A stretch of 6,244 bases of DNA from an uncultured Bacteroidales bacterium (GTDB lineage Bacteria; Bacteroidota; Bacteroidia; Bacteroidales; Muribaculaceae), in the NCBI GenBank assembly GCA_947176515.1, contig CAMWQZ010000076.1:1-6244 (forward strand), given 5' to 3'. Positions within the stretch are counted from its first letter, which is position 1, and each line of letters starts with the position of its first letter. This document shows, in pieces, positions 1-6,244 of the stretch. The notes under the pieces were generated by a model. The model did no database searches. It saw only the letters and a list, made by a program, of their open reading frames with translations, and was not told where the DNA came from. A program made the position numbers and the translations under genes.

Positions 1-55
1 CGGAGAGTGGACATCACTTTTCGCGTTTCGTTTTTATATACACATATAATATATC

Positions 56-991
56 CTACTTTCCTTTGGAGAACGCAACCATAGCTACGCCTGAAAAAAT
101 CATTACCGTTGCAAGGATATTTGACCAGCCGAAAACAGCGAGCCCCATTATCGACGCAAGTGTTGCGGCTGTCAAAGGCTGAACGTAGCTATACATCGAC
201 ACAGTCGTAGGCTTCAACCGCTGCTGAGCGAAGAGCATAAACAGGTAAGCAAAAAACGTTGGGAAAAGAATAATATATGCCAAGCTCATTATCGAATGTC
301 CGTCAATCATTGCAATATCTACCGACATAAGGTCAGACCATGCAAATGGAGTCCAAGTCAGAGCGCCGAACAGGAAAAGCCATTTCATCAATGTAAATGG
401 ATGATAGCGGCTTATAATGCCACGAAACATCGTGAAGTAAACCGCAGCACAGATTTGCGCCCCCATACACATTAGATTGCCGAGCATTGGATTAGACGCC
501 ATGGAGGCGGTTGAATTGTCGCGCGATGCAAACGCTAGCAAGAGCGCACCTCCGAGTCCAAGCGCCACCCCTGTAACCTTAAGGATTGTCATCGGCATAG
601 CAATAAAGATTGCCGCCAAGAGCAATGTAAACACCGGTGTCATAGTAGTCATGACAGTGGCTTCAAATGGAGTGGTAAATCCAATACCAACTATATACAA
701 GCCTTGGTTTGCCGATATAATCAACACCGACATGAGTAAAATTATAGCTATGTCGGATTTTGCCAACCGTCCGTCGCCAGTAACCTTTCGCGGCAAAAGC
801 AGTCCGGCGAGCCAAAAGACAATGGCGCCTCCGATGATACGAATCGCCGAAAGCGCCATTGGTGTAACTGCCCCCGAAAGCATCAGATGCTTTGCTATGG
901 GGCTCATAGCTCCCCAGAACACTGCAGCCAGCAGCATGGCTACATGGCCGAGCAGTCGTCCTGACGCAGGATTTATTTTTTCAGACTCCAT
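56..991 (-). CDS. EamA/DMT-superfamily permease, ten transmembrane helices
   Basis: This is an inner-membrane permease of the drug/metabolite transporter superfamily, 311 residues from the ATG at 991. A TTG six bases further upstream is in frame, but the ATG is the likelier start. The protein is almost entirely hydrophobic and has two EamA repeats of about five helices each, roughly residues 16-156 and 170-307. The first repeat has a [20 protein letters not shown] segment (107-126) and the second a matching [11 protein letters not shown] segment (268-278), the conserved helix of each half. Family members export amino acids, cysteine-pathway metabolites, sugars or drugs; the substrate here cannot be read from sequence. 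It is the last gene of the minus-strand operon and its start overlaps the end of cysS by 19 nt, so translational coupling is likely. No clear terminator follows it before the window edge. The family call is firm; the substrate is unknown. Confidence 0.9.
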   Translation of the reverse strand: MESEKINPASGRLLGHVAMLLAAVFWGAMSPIAKHLMLSGAVTPMALSAIRIIGGAIVFWLAGLLLPRKVTGDGRLAKSDIAIILLMSVLIISANQGLYIVGIGFTTPFEATVMTTMTPVFTLLLAAIFIAMPMTILKVTGVALGLGGALLLAFASRDNSTASMASNPMLGNLMCMGAQICAAVYFTMFRGIISRYHPFTLMKWLFLFGALTWTPFAWSDLMSVDIAMIDGHSIMSLAYIILFPTFFAYLFMLFAQQRLKPTTVSMYSYVQPLTAATLASIMGLAVFGWSNILATVMIFSGVAMVAFSKGK

Positions 992-2472
992 TCCCAACCG
1001 TCCTTAGTGTCTTTGACATCAAAGCCAATCTCTGAGAGTCGATTGCGGATAAGGTCGGATGTAGTCCAGTCTTTGTTGCGCTTAGCTTCTGAACGGATTT
1101 CAAGGAGGAGGTCGACTGCATCCTCAAACGGCTTGGAAACAGAGGCGTTAGCACCTGAGTCAAGACCGGTAGCCGCATCAGGCAGTATGCCGAGTATCTC
1201 AATCATGAATGTATCCATCAACGACTTAAGAGCGTCAATGTCGGCTTGAGAGGCGTCAGCCTTGCCGTCGTTAATCTGATTGATAATCTTGCATGCCTCA
1301 AAAAGCGCTGCGATAACCATCGGAGTATTGAAATCGTCGTCAAGAGCTTCATAGCACTGGCGCTCGATGGCCGCTATGTCATGGACCGGCTTGTCAGTGT
1401 TCGGCTTCAGGTCACGAAGTCGGCGATAAGCGTCGAGCATACGGTGGAGAGCTTTCTCTGCACCCTGCAAAGCTTCGTTGCTGAAGTCTACAGTGCCACG
1501 GTAGTGAGCCTGAAGGATGAAGAATCGGATTGTCATCGGTGAATAAGCCTGTGTCAGCAGCGGATGTGAGCCGGTGAAAAATTCATCGAGGGTGATGAAA
1601 TTACCCAGCGACTTGCCCATTTTCTTACCATTGATGGTAATCATGTTATTGTGCATCCAGTATTTCACCGTCGGCTCGCCGTTATGAGCAACAGACTGGG
1701 CTATCTCGCAATCATGGTGTGGGAACTTGAGATCCATGCCCCCACCGTGAATGTCAAAATGATTGCCAAGATACTTTTCGCCCATAGTCGAACATTCGAG
1801 ATGCCAACCTGGGAATCCTTCGCTCCACGGAGATGGCCAATGCATGATATGTTCAGGCGCAGCTTTTTTCCATAATGCGAAGTCTGCCGGATTGCGCTTC
1901 TCGTTCTGACCGTCGAGCTCACGGGTTGTAGCGAGGAGCTCGTCAATATTACGCCCTGACAAGCGGCCGTAACCATAATCACGGTTAAACTTGGGAACAT
2001 CAAAGTAGACTGATCCGTCGCTCTCATAAGCATAGCCACTTTCAAGTATCTTCTTGATATATTCAATCTGCTCGATAATGTGACCCGATGCATGGGGCTC
2101 GATTGACGGGGGAAGCACGTTGAGCGCATCCATCGCCTTGTGATAGCGGTTGAGATAATACTGCACCACTTCCATAGGCTCAAGTTGCTCGATACGCGCT
2201 TTCTTGGCAATCTTGTCTTCGCCATCGTCTGCATCATGCTCAAGATGTCCGACATCAGTAATGTTACGCACATAACGCACCTTGTAGCCAAGATGCTTCA
2301 GATAACGCTGCACGATGTCAAAAGTTATGGCCGGACGCGCATGACCGAGGTGACCGTCACCATAGACGGTCGGACCGCAGACATACATTCCGACGGCTCC
2401 TTCGTGGATTGGCACAAAGAGCTCTTTGTTTCGGGAGAGAGTATTATATATAGTGAGATTGTTAGGCCTCAT
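973..2472 (-). CDS. cysS: Cysteinyl-tRNA synthetase (CysRS)
   Basis: This class I aminoacyl-tRNA synthetase charges tRNA-Cys with cysteine in the cytoplasm. It has 499 residues, a little longer than the roughly 460 of Escherichia coli CysRS. The HIGH motif is HLGH at 41-44 and the KMSKS loop is KMGKS at 284-288, with Gly in place of the first Ser. The zinc site that selects cysteine is intact by alignment to the E. coli enzyme: C32 in [10 protein letters not shown]227 in WHLECSTM, then H252 and E256 in [10 protein letters not shown]. The C-terminal helical and anticodon-binding part (about 330-499) includes the DDDFNTP segment at 378-384 and ends in a short tryptophan-containing tail (DGWEWSLKK). 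The start is the ATG at 2472, 11 nt after the DUF3467 stop; no Shine-Dalgarno sequence is visible. The 3' end overlaps the permease start. Function is near certain; only the KMGKS variant is slightly unusual. Confidence 0.98.
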   Translation of the reverse strand: MRPNNLTIYNTLSRNKELFVPIHEGAVGMYVCGPTVYGDGHLGHARPAITFDIVQRYLKHLGYKVRYVRNITDVGHLEHDADDGEDKIAKKARIEQLEPMEVVQYYLNRYHKAMDALNVLPPSIEPHASGHIIEQIEYIKKILESGYAYESDGSVYFDVPKFNRDYGYGRLSGRNIDELLATTRELDGQNEKRNPADFALWKKAAPEHIMHWPSPWSEGFPGWHLECSTMGEKYLGNHFDIHGGGMDLKFPHHDCEIAQSVAHNGEPTVKYWMHNNMITINGKKMGKSLGNFITLDEFFTGSHPLLTQAYSPMTIRFFILQAHYRGTVDFSNEALQGAEKALHRMLDAYRRLRDLKPNTDKPVHDIAAIERQCYEALDDDFNTPMVIAALFEACKIINQINDGKADASQADIDALKSLMDTFMIEILGILPDAATGLDSGANASVSKPFEDAVDLLLEIRSEAKRNKDWTTSDLIRNRLSEIGFDVKDTKDGWEWSLKK

Positions 2473-2483
2473 GGCTGACAGCG

Positions 2484-2804
2484 TTAAGCCATAAACGGAT
2501 TGGGGAGGTCGCCACCGTTATTGACATTTCCCTGATTTTTCGGGGTTTTGTGTTTGATTTCACCAAACATAGCCTCATATTTGGCGATATTGTCGCGAAG
2601 AGCGAAAAGGACGTTCTTTGCATTTTCGGGAGTCATGATGATGCGGCTCTGAACTTTCGCCTGTGGCATATTGGGAGCTACAGATACGAAGTCAATAAAG
2701 AATTCGTTGGCTGAGTGAGCGATAACTGCGAAATTTGCATAATGGCCGGCAGCGACTTCCGGAGTGAGTTCTACTTTAAGTTCAGTTTTATTTTCGTTTG
2801 CCAT
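2484..2804 (-). CDS. DUF3467 family protein
   Basis: This is a small soluble protein of 106 residues that I recognise as a DUF3467 protein, a family of unknown function common in Bacteroidota. The conserved core covers about residues 8-85: it begins [19 protein letters not shown], continues with the [20 protein letters not shown] segment (36-55, likely beta strands), and ends with a helix rich in charged residues ([25 protein letters not shown]). A low-complexity Asn/Gly/Pro-rich tail ends in NPFMA. There is no signal peptide or membrane segment, so it should be cytoplasmic. It lies 27 nt after the NigD-like gene and 11 nt before cysS, so it is probably co-transcribed with both. The family assignment is good; the biochemical role is unknown, and its position next to cysS does not by itself indicate one. 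Confidence 0.88.
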   Translation of the reverse strand: MANENKTELKVELTPEVAAGHYANFAVIAHSANEFFIDFVSVAPNMPQAKVQSRIIMTPENAKNVLFALRDNIAKYEAMFGEIKHKTPKNQGNVNNGGDLPNPFMA

Positions 2805-2831
2805 AATTGATGTTGTATTATTAGTTGATTA

Positions 2832-3512
2832 TTAGTTAACTGTTTTATTAAATGTCTGAGTTTCATAACCATTATCATCATGATAATGGATAGTCACGCC
2901 TTTACAAGTCGAGAGATTCCAAACGTTATTTAGCGTGAACGATGCATAGAGCTGATGTGGGAAGCCGAAACCATTGTCACTCTCGAACACCAGATAAAGC
3001 TGAGGGTATTCGTCATTGAGCGTAGCCTCGTCAGCAACGAGACTGAATTTAATGGCTTGAGTAGCATAATTACCTTGCGCCCAGATATCAAGATATTCGC
3101 CTGAACGCGTCATGGTCATCAATTTTATTTCATCTGATTTCCACGACTCAATTGTCTCCAAAGGCTCGGGGTCAACGTCACCGGTGAAGATGAACCCTAC
3201 GCCATAAAGTGTAATCGGGCCGCTCTCATACGGTGCCTGACCGCCTGACGGCAAATATCGAATCAACACACGTGTGCCGGGTTTCAGTTGCGAAACGTCT
3301 ATCTTCACAGGAGCTGTAAGCGTGATTAGCGGAGAATCGCCATTCTTCCGCAGCGTGAATACGGAGCCATTATCAGAAGTGCTTACAAACGTGGCGAAAT
3401 CAACACAGGTATTATCTGGAAATTCGTTGGTTTTAGTACTGCTGCAAGACGTCGTGAAGATTCCTGCGATTAAAAGAATGATTATCGAATAAAGTGTTGT
3501 TGATTTCATCAT
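2832..3512 (-). CDS. NigD-like lipoprotein
   Basis: This is a predicted lipoprotein of 226 residues. A short lysine-bearing N-terminus and a hydrophobic stretch (about 7-19) precede TTSC, with C23 as the likely lipidated cysteine; the residue at -3 is Thr, so the lipobox is relaxed. The residues after C23 (SSTKTNE) lack an obvious acidic surface-export signal, so it may face the periplasm. The mature part fits the two-domain NigD-like pattern: an N-terminal OB-like beta domain (about 35-115, containing LKPGTRVLIRYLP and an ITLYGVGFIFTGD strand pair) and a C-terminal beta sandwich (about 120-226, containing EYLDIWAQG and YPQLYLVFESDN). NigD takes its name from the nigrescin bacteriocin locus of Prevotella nigrescens, where it was proposed as an immunity protein; the role of the wider family is unsettled. 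Two adjacent ATGs (3512 and 3509) could both serve as start. The gene follows the LolD-like gene by 27 nt. Confidence 0.82.
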   Translation of the reverse strand: MMKSTTLYSIIILLIAGIFTTSCSSTKTNEFPDNTCVDFATFVSTSDNGSVFTLRKNGDSPLITLTAPVKIDVSQLKPGTRVLIRYLPSGGQAPYESGPITLYGVGFIFTGDVDPEPLETIESWKSDEIKLMTMTRSGEYLDIWAQGNYATQAIKFSLVADEATLNDEYPQLYLVFESDNGFGFPHQLYASFTLNNVWNLSTCKGVTIHYHDDNGYETQTFNKTVN

Positions 3513-3539
3513 ACAGAAAATAATTTGATTACATAAATA

Positions 3540-4205
3540 TTACTTTACGGTCAGATGACCTATGCGTCCGTCTTCCATATGGACTATCCGGTCGCTGTCA
3601 GCCGCAAGGCGTTCGTCATGGGTGACGATTACAAATGTCGCCTTAATTTCATCGCGAAGCTCAAAGAACAGCCGGTGGAGCTCGTTACGATTTTTAGAGT
3701 CAAGGCTACCTGTCGGCTCGTCGGCGAGCACAACTGACGGCCGATTGACCAAAGCACGGGCCACTGCTGCGCGCTGACACTCGCCACCCGAAAGCTCGGT
3801 CGGGCGATGGTCGCTGCGCTCCGACAATCCGAGCCGCTTAATCAACTCGTCGGCGCGGCTGAAAGCGACCTGACGTGACTCACCTCCTATAAGCGCCGGC
3901 ATAGCGACATTTTCGCGCAACGAAAACTCGGGCAGCAACTGATGAAACTGAAACACAAAGCCTATATTACGGTTACGGAATGCCGAAAGACGCGAATCTG
4001 AGAGGGCAAAAACATTCTCTTCGCCATACTTTATCGTGCCGCCGTCAGGTGTCATAAGTGTGCCAATAATCTGTAAAAGCGTAGTTTTACCGGCACCACT
4101 CGGTCCGACAATCGACGTTACAGCTGCAGGCACGATGTCAAGGTCGATGCCTTTGAGCACCTCCAATTCGCCGAAGCGTTTGACTATGTTTCTGATTTCT
4201 ATCAT
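3540..4205 (-). CDS. lolD: LolD-like ABC transporter ATPase (lipoprotein release)
   Basis: This is an ATP-binding subunit of the MacB/LolD group, 221 residues from the ATG at 4205. A complete ABC ATPase is visible: Walker A GPSGAGKT (34-41), Q-loop Q86 within [19 protein letters not shown], signature LSGGE (138-142), Walker B VVLADEP (158-164) with catalytic E163, D-loop SLD (167-169) and switch H196 in VTHD. The sequence around the Q-loop closely resembles E. coli LolD, which powers release of outer-membrane lipoproteins from the inner membrane. No LolC/LolE permease is in the window, so the partner must be encoded elsewhere. A GTG-initiated extension to 4286 is open, but its 27 residues do not resemble the family and the best promoter lies inside it, so ATG 4205 is preferred. 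It is the first gene of the operon. A related MacB- or FtsE-type role cannot be fully excluded. Confidence 0.87.
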   Translation of the reverse strand: MIEIRNIVKRFGELEVLKGIDLDIVPAAVTSIVGPSGAGKTTLLQIIGTLMTPDGGTIKYGEENVFALSDSRLSAFRNRNIGFVFQFHQLLPEFSLRENVAMPALIGGESRQVAFSRADELIKRLGLSERSDHRPTELSGGECQRAAVARALVNRPSVVLADEPTGSLDSKNRNELHRLFFELRDEIKATFVIVTHDERLAADSDRIVHMEDGRIGHLTVK

Positions 4206-4216
4206 AAAGTAATGTG

Positions 4217-4247
4217 CGAAGTTAGTAATAATTCCACAATTTGCCAA
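4217..4247 (-). promoter_or_regulatory. Candidate Bacteroidota promoter for the minus-strand operon
   Basis: Read on the minus strand, TTGG (4247-4244) lies 20 nt before TAACTTCG (4224-4217). This fits the Bacteroides pattern of a TTG/TTTG -33 box and a TAnnTTTG -7 box, with one mismatch (C for T) in the latter. Transcription would start near 4210-4213, only a few bases before the lolD ATG at 4205, giving a very short leader. The call rests on pattern matching alone. Confidence 0.42.
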
Positions 4248-4336
4248 CCCATAGCGCCAACTCCATAAAAACATTTTTTGCGTCACAATATTTTTACATA
4301 CTTTTTCTCATTTATTTATTTAACATCGCTTTATTG

Positions 4337-4349
4337 CCAAAAAATTTGG
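4337..4349. promoter_or_regulatory. Small palindrome overlapping the ROK gene promoter (possible operator)
   Basis: CCAAA and TTTGG form a perfect 5-bp inverted repeat around a 3-nt AAA centre. The right arm contains the TTTG proposed as the -33 box of the ROK gene. Many NagC/Mlc-type regulators control their own gene, and a dimer bound here would block that promoter. The repeat is short and AT-rich, so chance is a real alternative. Confidence 0.25.
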
Positions 4350-4376
4350 TTAATAGACGAGAATTTGTTTACTTTG
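4345..4376 (+). promoter_or_regulatory. Candidate Bacteroidota promoter for the ROK regulator gene
   Basis: TTTG (4345-4348) is followed after 20 nt by TTACTTTG (4369-4376), which matches TAnnTTTG at all fixed positions but one. Transcription would start near 4381-4384 and leave an untranslated leader of about 90 nt before the ATG at 4476. A weaker alternative lies upstream: TTTG at 4277-4280, then TACTTTTT at 4299-4306 with 18 nt between. The sequence just before the ATG is pyrimidine-rich and has no Shine-Dalgarno motif, as is usual in this phylum. Confidence 0.45.
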
Positions 4377-4475
4377 CTGAAAATATGGCAACGCAGGGGC
4401 ATTTTATTTTCTTTCTGCTTGCCCTATTAATAAACTCAACTGCAATAAACCAATCTCTTCACCCTTCTTTTCACC

Positions 4476-5693
4476 ATGGCAGCATTGACAATACTGAAAG
4501 AAATCGAAAAAGGGACTAAAAGCGCCCAGTCTAAACGCCGCATTATCGCCTATCACATGAAGCACGGTAATGCCACCATTCCAGATCTTGCAAAACGTCT
4601 GGGGCTGAGCATCCCTACCGTGTCGAAGCTCGTTGATGAGCTCACCGACACAGGCCTAATCAAGGAGGGCGGCAAGACCGAGACCGGTAGCGGCCGTCAC
4701 CCCAACACCTATGGTTTGAACCCCGAATCATGCTATTTCGTAGGCGTCGACATCAAGAACACCTCTGTATCGCTCGGTCTAATGGACTTCGGTGGAAAAG
4801 TTATCGAAAAGCAGCTCGACGTGCTTTTCGAATCTGTCAACTCGGTCGATGGTCTCACACAGCTCTGTGACATCATCGAACGCTTTATCTCATCTCGCTC
4901 TATCGAGCGCAACGCTATTATGGCTGTCAACGTCAACATCTCGGGTCGCGTAAATCCGAAAATGGGCTACAGCTACAGCCGCTACAACTTCGAAGAATTA
5001 CCCCTCAGCGAAGTGCTCACTAAGAAACTCGACGTTAGAGTCTGCATCGAGAACGACACCCGTGCAATGGCTTACGGCGAATACATCTACGGTGATTGCA
5101 GCACTATCGACAACCTCATATTTCTCAACCTCAGCTGGGGCATCGGCCTCGGCATCATTATCGACGGCAGAATGTACTACGGCAAATCAGGTTTCGCAGG
5201 CGAAATCGGCCATATGGTCACCTACGATAATGAAATCCTGTGTCACTGCGGCAAGAAAGGATGTCTCGAAACCGAGGCGTCAGGCCGCGCGCTCGTGCGC
5301 AAGCTGATGGCACGTCTTGACGCCGGCGCAAACTCACTCATCGCCGACCGCTATCGCGAAACGAAGAAAATCACCCTCGACGATATCTTCGAGGCTATCG
5401 ACGGGGAAGACCTGCTCTGCATCGAACTTGTCGAAGACATGGGTCGCGAACTCGGCCGCTGGCTCGCCGGCATCATTAATATATTTAATCCCGAAAAAGT
5501 GATTTTGGGCGGCTCGCTATCATCGGTCGGAGATTATCTGCTACAACCGGTCACGACTGCCGTGCGGCGCTACTCGCTCAATCTTGTTAACAAAGACACT
5601 AAAATCGTCATCTCCCATCTTGGAGACCAATCCGGACTGATAGGTTCCTGTGCCACTGCCCGACGATATGCTTTTGACGATTACATTGACTGA
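4476..5693 (+). CDS. ROK-family transcriptional regulator (NagC/Mlc type)
   Basis: This 405-residue protein has the size and layout of the sugar-responsive repressors Mlc and NagC. A winged helix-turn-helix lies at about 20-75 (helix-turn-helix around ATIPDLAKRLGLSIPTVSKL, 33-52, then a basic Gly-rich wing) and a ROK sugar-kinase-like domain at about 86-400. The ROK zinc site is complete: H246 in AGEIGH and C256, C258 and C263 in CHCGKKGC, nearly the same numbering as in E. coli Mlc. E243 of the same motif and D194 in ENDTRAMA mark the sugar pocket. The first phosphate-binding loop reads VDIKNTS instead of the kinase DxGGT pattern and the second reads LSWGIG, so it is probably a sugar sensor and not a kinase. 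It reads divergently from the lolD operon and, after a terminator, toward a susC-like gene, so it probably controls that locus and perhaps itself. The ligand cannot be told from sequence; GlcNAc, glucose or another hexose are possible. Confidence 0.92.
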   Translation: MAALTILKEIEKGTKSAQSKRRIIAYHMKHGNATIPDLAKRLGLSIPTVSKLVDELTDTGLIKEGGKTETGSGRHPNTYGLNPESCYFVGVDIKNTSVSLGLMDFGGKVIEKQLDVLFESVNSVDGLTQLCDIIERFISSRSIERNAIMAVNVNISGRVNPKMGYSYSRYNFEELPLSEVLTKKLDVRVCIENDTRAMAYGEYIYGDCSTIDNLIFLNLSWGIGLGIIIDGRMYYGKSGFAGEIGHMVTYDNEILCHCGKKGCLETEASGRALVRKLMARLDAGANSLIADRYRETKKITLDDIFEAIDGEDLLCIELVEDMGRELGRWLAGIINIFNPEKVILGGSLSSVGDYLLQPVTTAVRRYSLNLVNKDTKIVISHLGDQSGLIGSCATARRYAFDDYID

Positions 5694-5707
5694 TATCTTT
5701 TTATAAT

Positions 5708-5748
5708 CCCGGAACTCACACACCAACGTAGTTCCGGGTTATTATTAT
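5708..5748 (+). terminator. Rho-independent terminator after the ROK gene
   Basis: A perfect 9-bp stem pairs CCCGGAACT (5708-5716) with AGTTCCGGG (5730-5738) around a 13-nt loop, and a T-rich run (TTATTATTAT) follows. It begins 14 nt after the ROK stop codon and lies before the susC-like gene, so the regulator and the transporter are probably separate transcripts. Confidence 0.85.
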
Positions 5749-5795
5749 AGCATTTACAGTAACAGAAAACCAAGTATAACTAATTCTAAAAGTTA
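5739..5795 (+). promoter_or_regulatory. Leader of the susC-like gene; no standard promoter seen
   Basis: These 57 bases between the terminator and the susC-like ATG must hold the start signals of that gene if it is transcribed on its own. I find no TAnnTTTG box. A 5-bp inverted repeat, TAACT (5777-5781) and AGTTA (5791-5795), lies directly against the start codon and could be an operator or chance. The A-rich stretch before the ATG is typical of Bacteroidota translation starts. A weak or regulated promoter, or read-through of the terminator, are the options. Confidence 0.3.
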
Positions 5796-6244
5796 ATGAA
5801 GAGATTAATTCATCACTCCCGGCTGATGACGCTTCTTGCTGCCCTGCTATTCTCGGCTGCAATAGCATCAGCGCAATCATTTAAAGTGACCGGCTCGGTT
5901 CACGACGAAAACGGGGAAGCGCTGATTGGCGTATCAATCAAGGCCGCCCCCGGAAAGGCTACCGCCATAACTGACATTGACGGCAACTACTCTATCACCC
6001 TTACGGCTCCAGCTACCCTGACATTTGACTATGTCGGCATGAAGCCCCAGCAAATCAAAGTGCGTACAGCCGGCGTGCATAACATTGTCATGCAGTCAGC
6101 CGACAACACTCTCGACGACGTCGTAGTCGTGGGTTACGGCACACAGAAAAAAATCAACCTCACCGGCTCTGTCCAGAGCGTAAGCAGCGAGGAAATCATC
6201 AAGCGTAACGTTTCTAACGGTTCGTCAGCCCTCCAGGGCATCGT
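5796..6244 (+). CDS. SusC/RagA-type TonB-linked outer-membrane transporter, N-terminal part
   Basis: This is the beginning (149 codons plus two bases) of a gene cut by the window edge; full SusC proteins have about 1000 residues. It encodes an outer-membrane, TonB-dependent importer of oligosaccharides or other large nutrients, normally paired with a SusD lipoprotein. Visible in order are a type I signal peptide (1-26, cleavage after ASA), a carboxypeptidase-regulatory-like beta domain (about 30-100, with VTGSVHDENGEALIGVSI and TDIDGNYSITL), a TonB-box-like segment DDVVVVGYGTQKK (107-119), and the start of the plug domain (NLTGSVQSVSSEEIIKR). The N-terminus has no sigma/anti-sigma signalling extension, so it is a plain SusC and not a transducer. 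Translation starts at ATG 5796; an internal ATG at codon 11 is less likely because it would leave the signal peptide without its basic start. It lies 102 nt after the ROK regulator, which may control it. Confidence 0.93.
   Translation, partial: MKRLIHHSRLMTLLAALLFSAAIASAQSFKVTGSVHDENGEALIGVSIKAAPGKATAITDIDGNYSITLTAPATLTFDYVGMKPQQIKVRTAGVHNIVMQSADNTLDDVVVVGYGTQKKINLTGSVQSVSSEEIIKRNVSNGSSALQGI

Noticed and set aside
1..55. AT-rich stretch with loose TATA repeats after the permease stop, considered as a terminator for the minus-strand operon.
   Set aside because: No GC-containing stem followed by a T-run could be found on the minus strand, and the window ends before more context is available.
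477..1007. A long plus-strand open frame antisense to the permease, and similar open frames opposite cysS.
   Set aside because: Their translations lack any family features and have the composition expected of the complement of real genes; the minus-strand proteins are clearly the true products.
2817..2837. A 10-bp direct repeat (ATTATTAGTT twice, 11-nt period) across the stop codon of the NigD-like gene.
   Set aside because: It is a short AT-rich duplication, and neither copy matches a promoter or a known binding site.
4206..4286. GTG-initiated N-terminal extension of the LolD-like protein.
   Set aside because: The 27 extra residues do not match the family, and the best operon promoter falls inside them.
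4310..4322. Tandem TTTA units in the divergent spacer.
   Set aside because: Only three units in a generally AT-rich spacer; no evidence of a functional repeat.
4385..4519. A 44-codon plus-strand reading frame with a hydrophobic N-terminal half, overlapping the start of the ROK gene in another frame; possible leader peptide.
   Set aside because: Its ATG lies almost at the predicted transcription start, it has no recognisable family, and its second half simply reads the ROK gene out of frame. It is better explained as chance, though a conserved leader would change that.

Overview
The window reads as chromosomal DNA from a Bacteroidota bacterium, most likely of the order Bacteroidales; a gut Muribaculaceae-like genome is my guess but is not proven by the sequence. 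The evidence is a SusC-type TonB-linked outer-membrane protein with an N-terminal carboxypeptidase-regulatory-like domain, a NigD-like lipoprotein, a DUF3467 protein, translation starts without Shine-Dalgarno sequences, and intergenic sequences resembling the Bacteroides promoter (TTTG about 20 bp upstream of TAnnTTTG).

Layout. Five genes on the minus strand, read from right to left, form a tight apparent operon: a LolD-like ABC ATPase (4205 to 3540), a NigD-like lipoprotein (3512 to 2832), a DUF3467 protein (2804 to 2484), cysteinyl-tRNA synthetase cysS (2472 to 973) and a ten-helix EamA/DMT permease (991 to 56). The gaps are 27, 27 and 11 nt, followed by a 19-nt overlap between cysS and the permease. 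A 270-nt divergent AT-rich region (4206-4475) separates this operon from plus-strand genes and holds a plausible promoter for each direction plus a small palindrome. On the plus strand are a ROK-family (NagC/Mlc-type) winged-helix repressor (4476-5693), a rho-independent terminator (5708-5748) and the first 149 codons of a SusC-like transporter (from 5796), which runs off the right edge.

How the genes may work together. The left operon mixes housekeeping functions (lipoprotein sorting ATPase, tRNA charging) with a lipoprotein of unclear role, a small conserved protein of unknown function and an exporter-type permease. The LolD/NigD pairing is plausible because a Lol system handles lipoproteins such as the NigD-like protein, but a shared job is not shown. 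On the right, a sugar-sensing ROK regulator directly before a susC gene looks like the control end of a polysaccharide utilisation locus (PUL), whose susD, hydrolase and kinase genes would lie beyond the window. Nothing here is clearly a new system. I saw no tRNA, rRNA, CRISPR array, insertion sequence or phage gene. The first 55 bases, after the permease stop, are AT-rich and hold nothing I can name.
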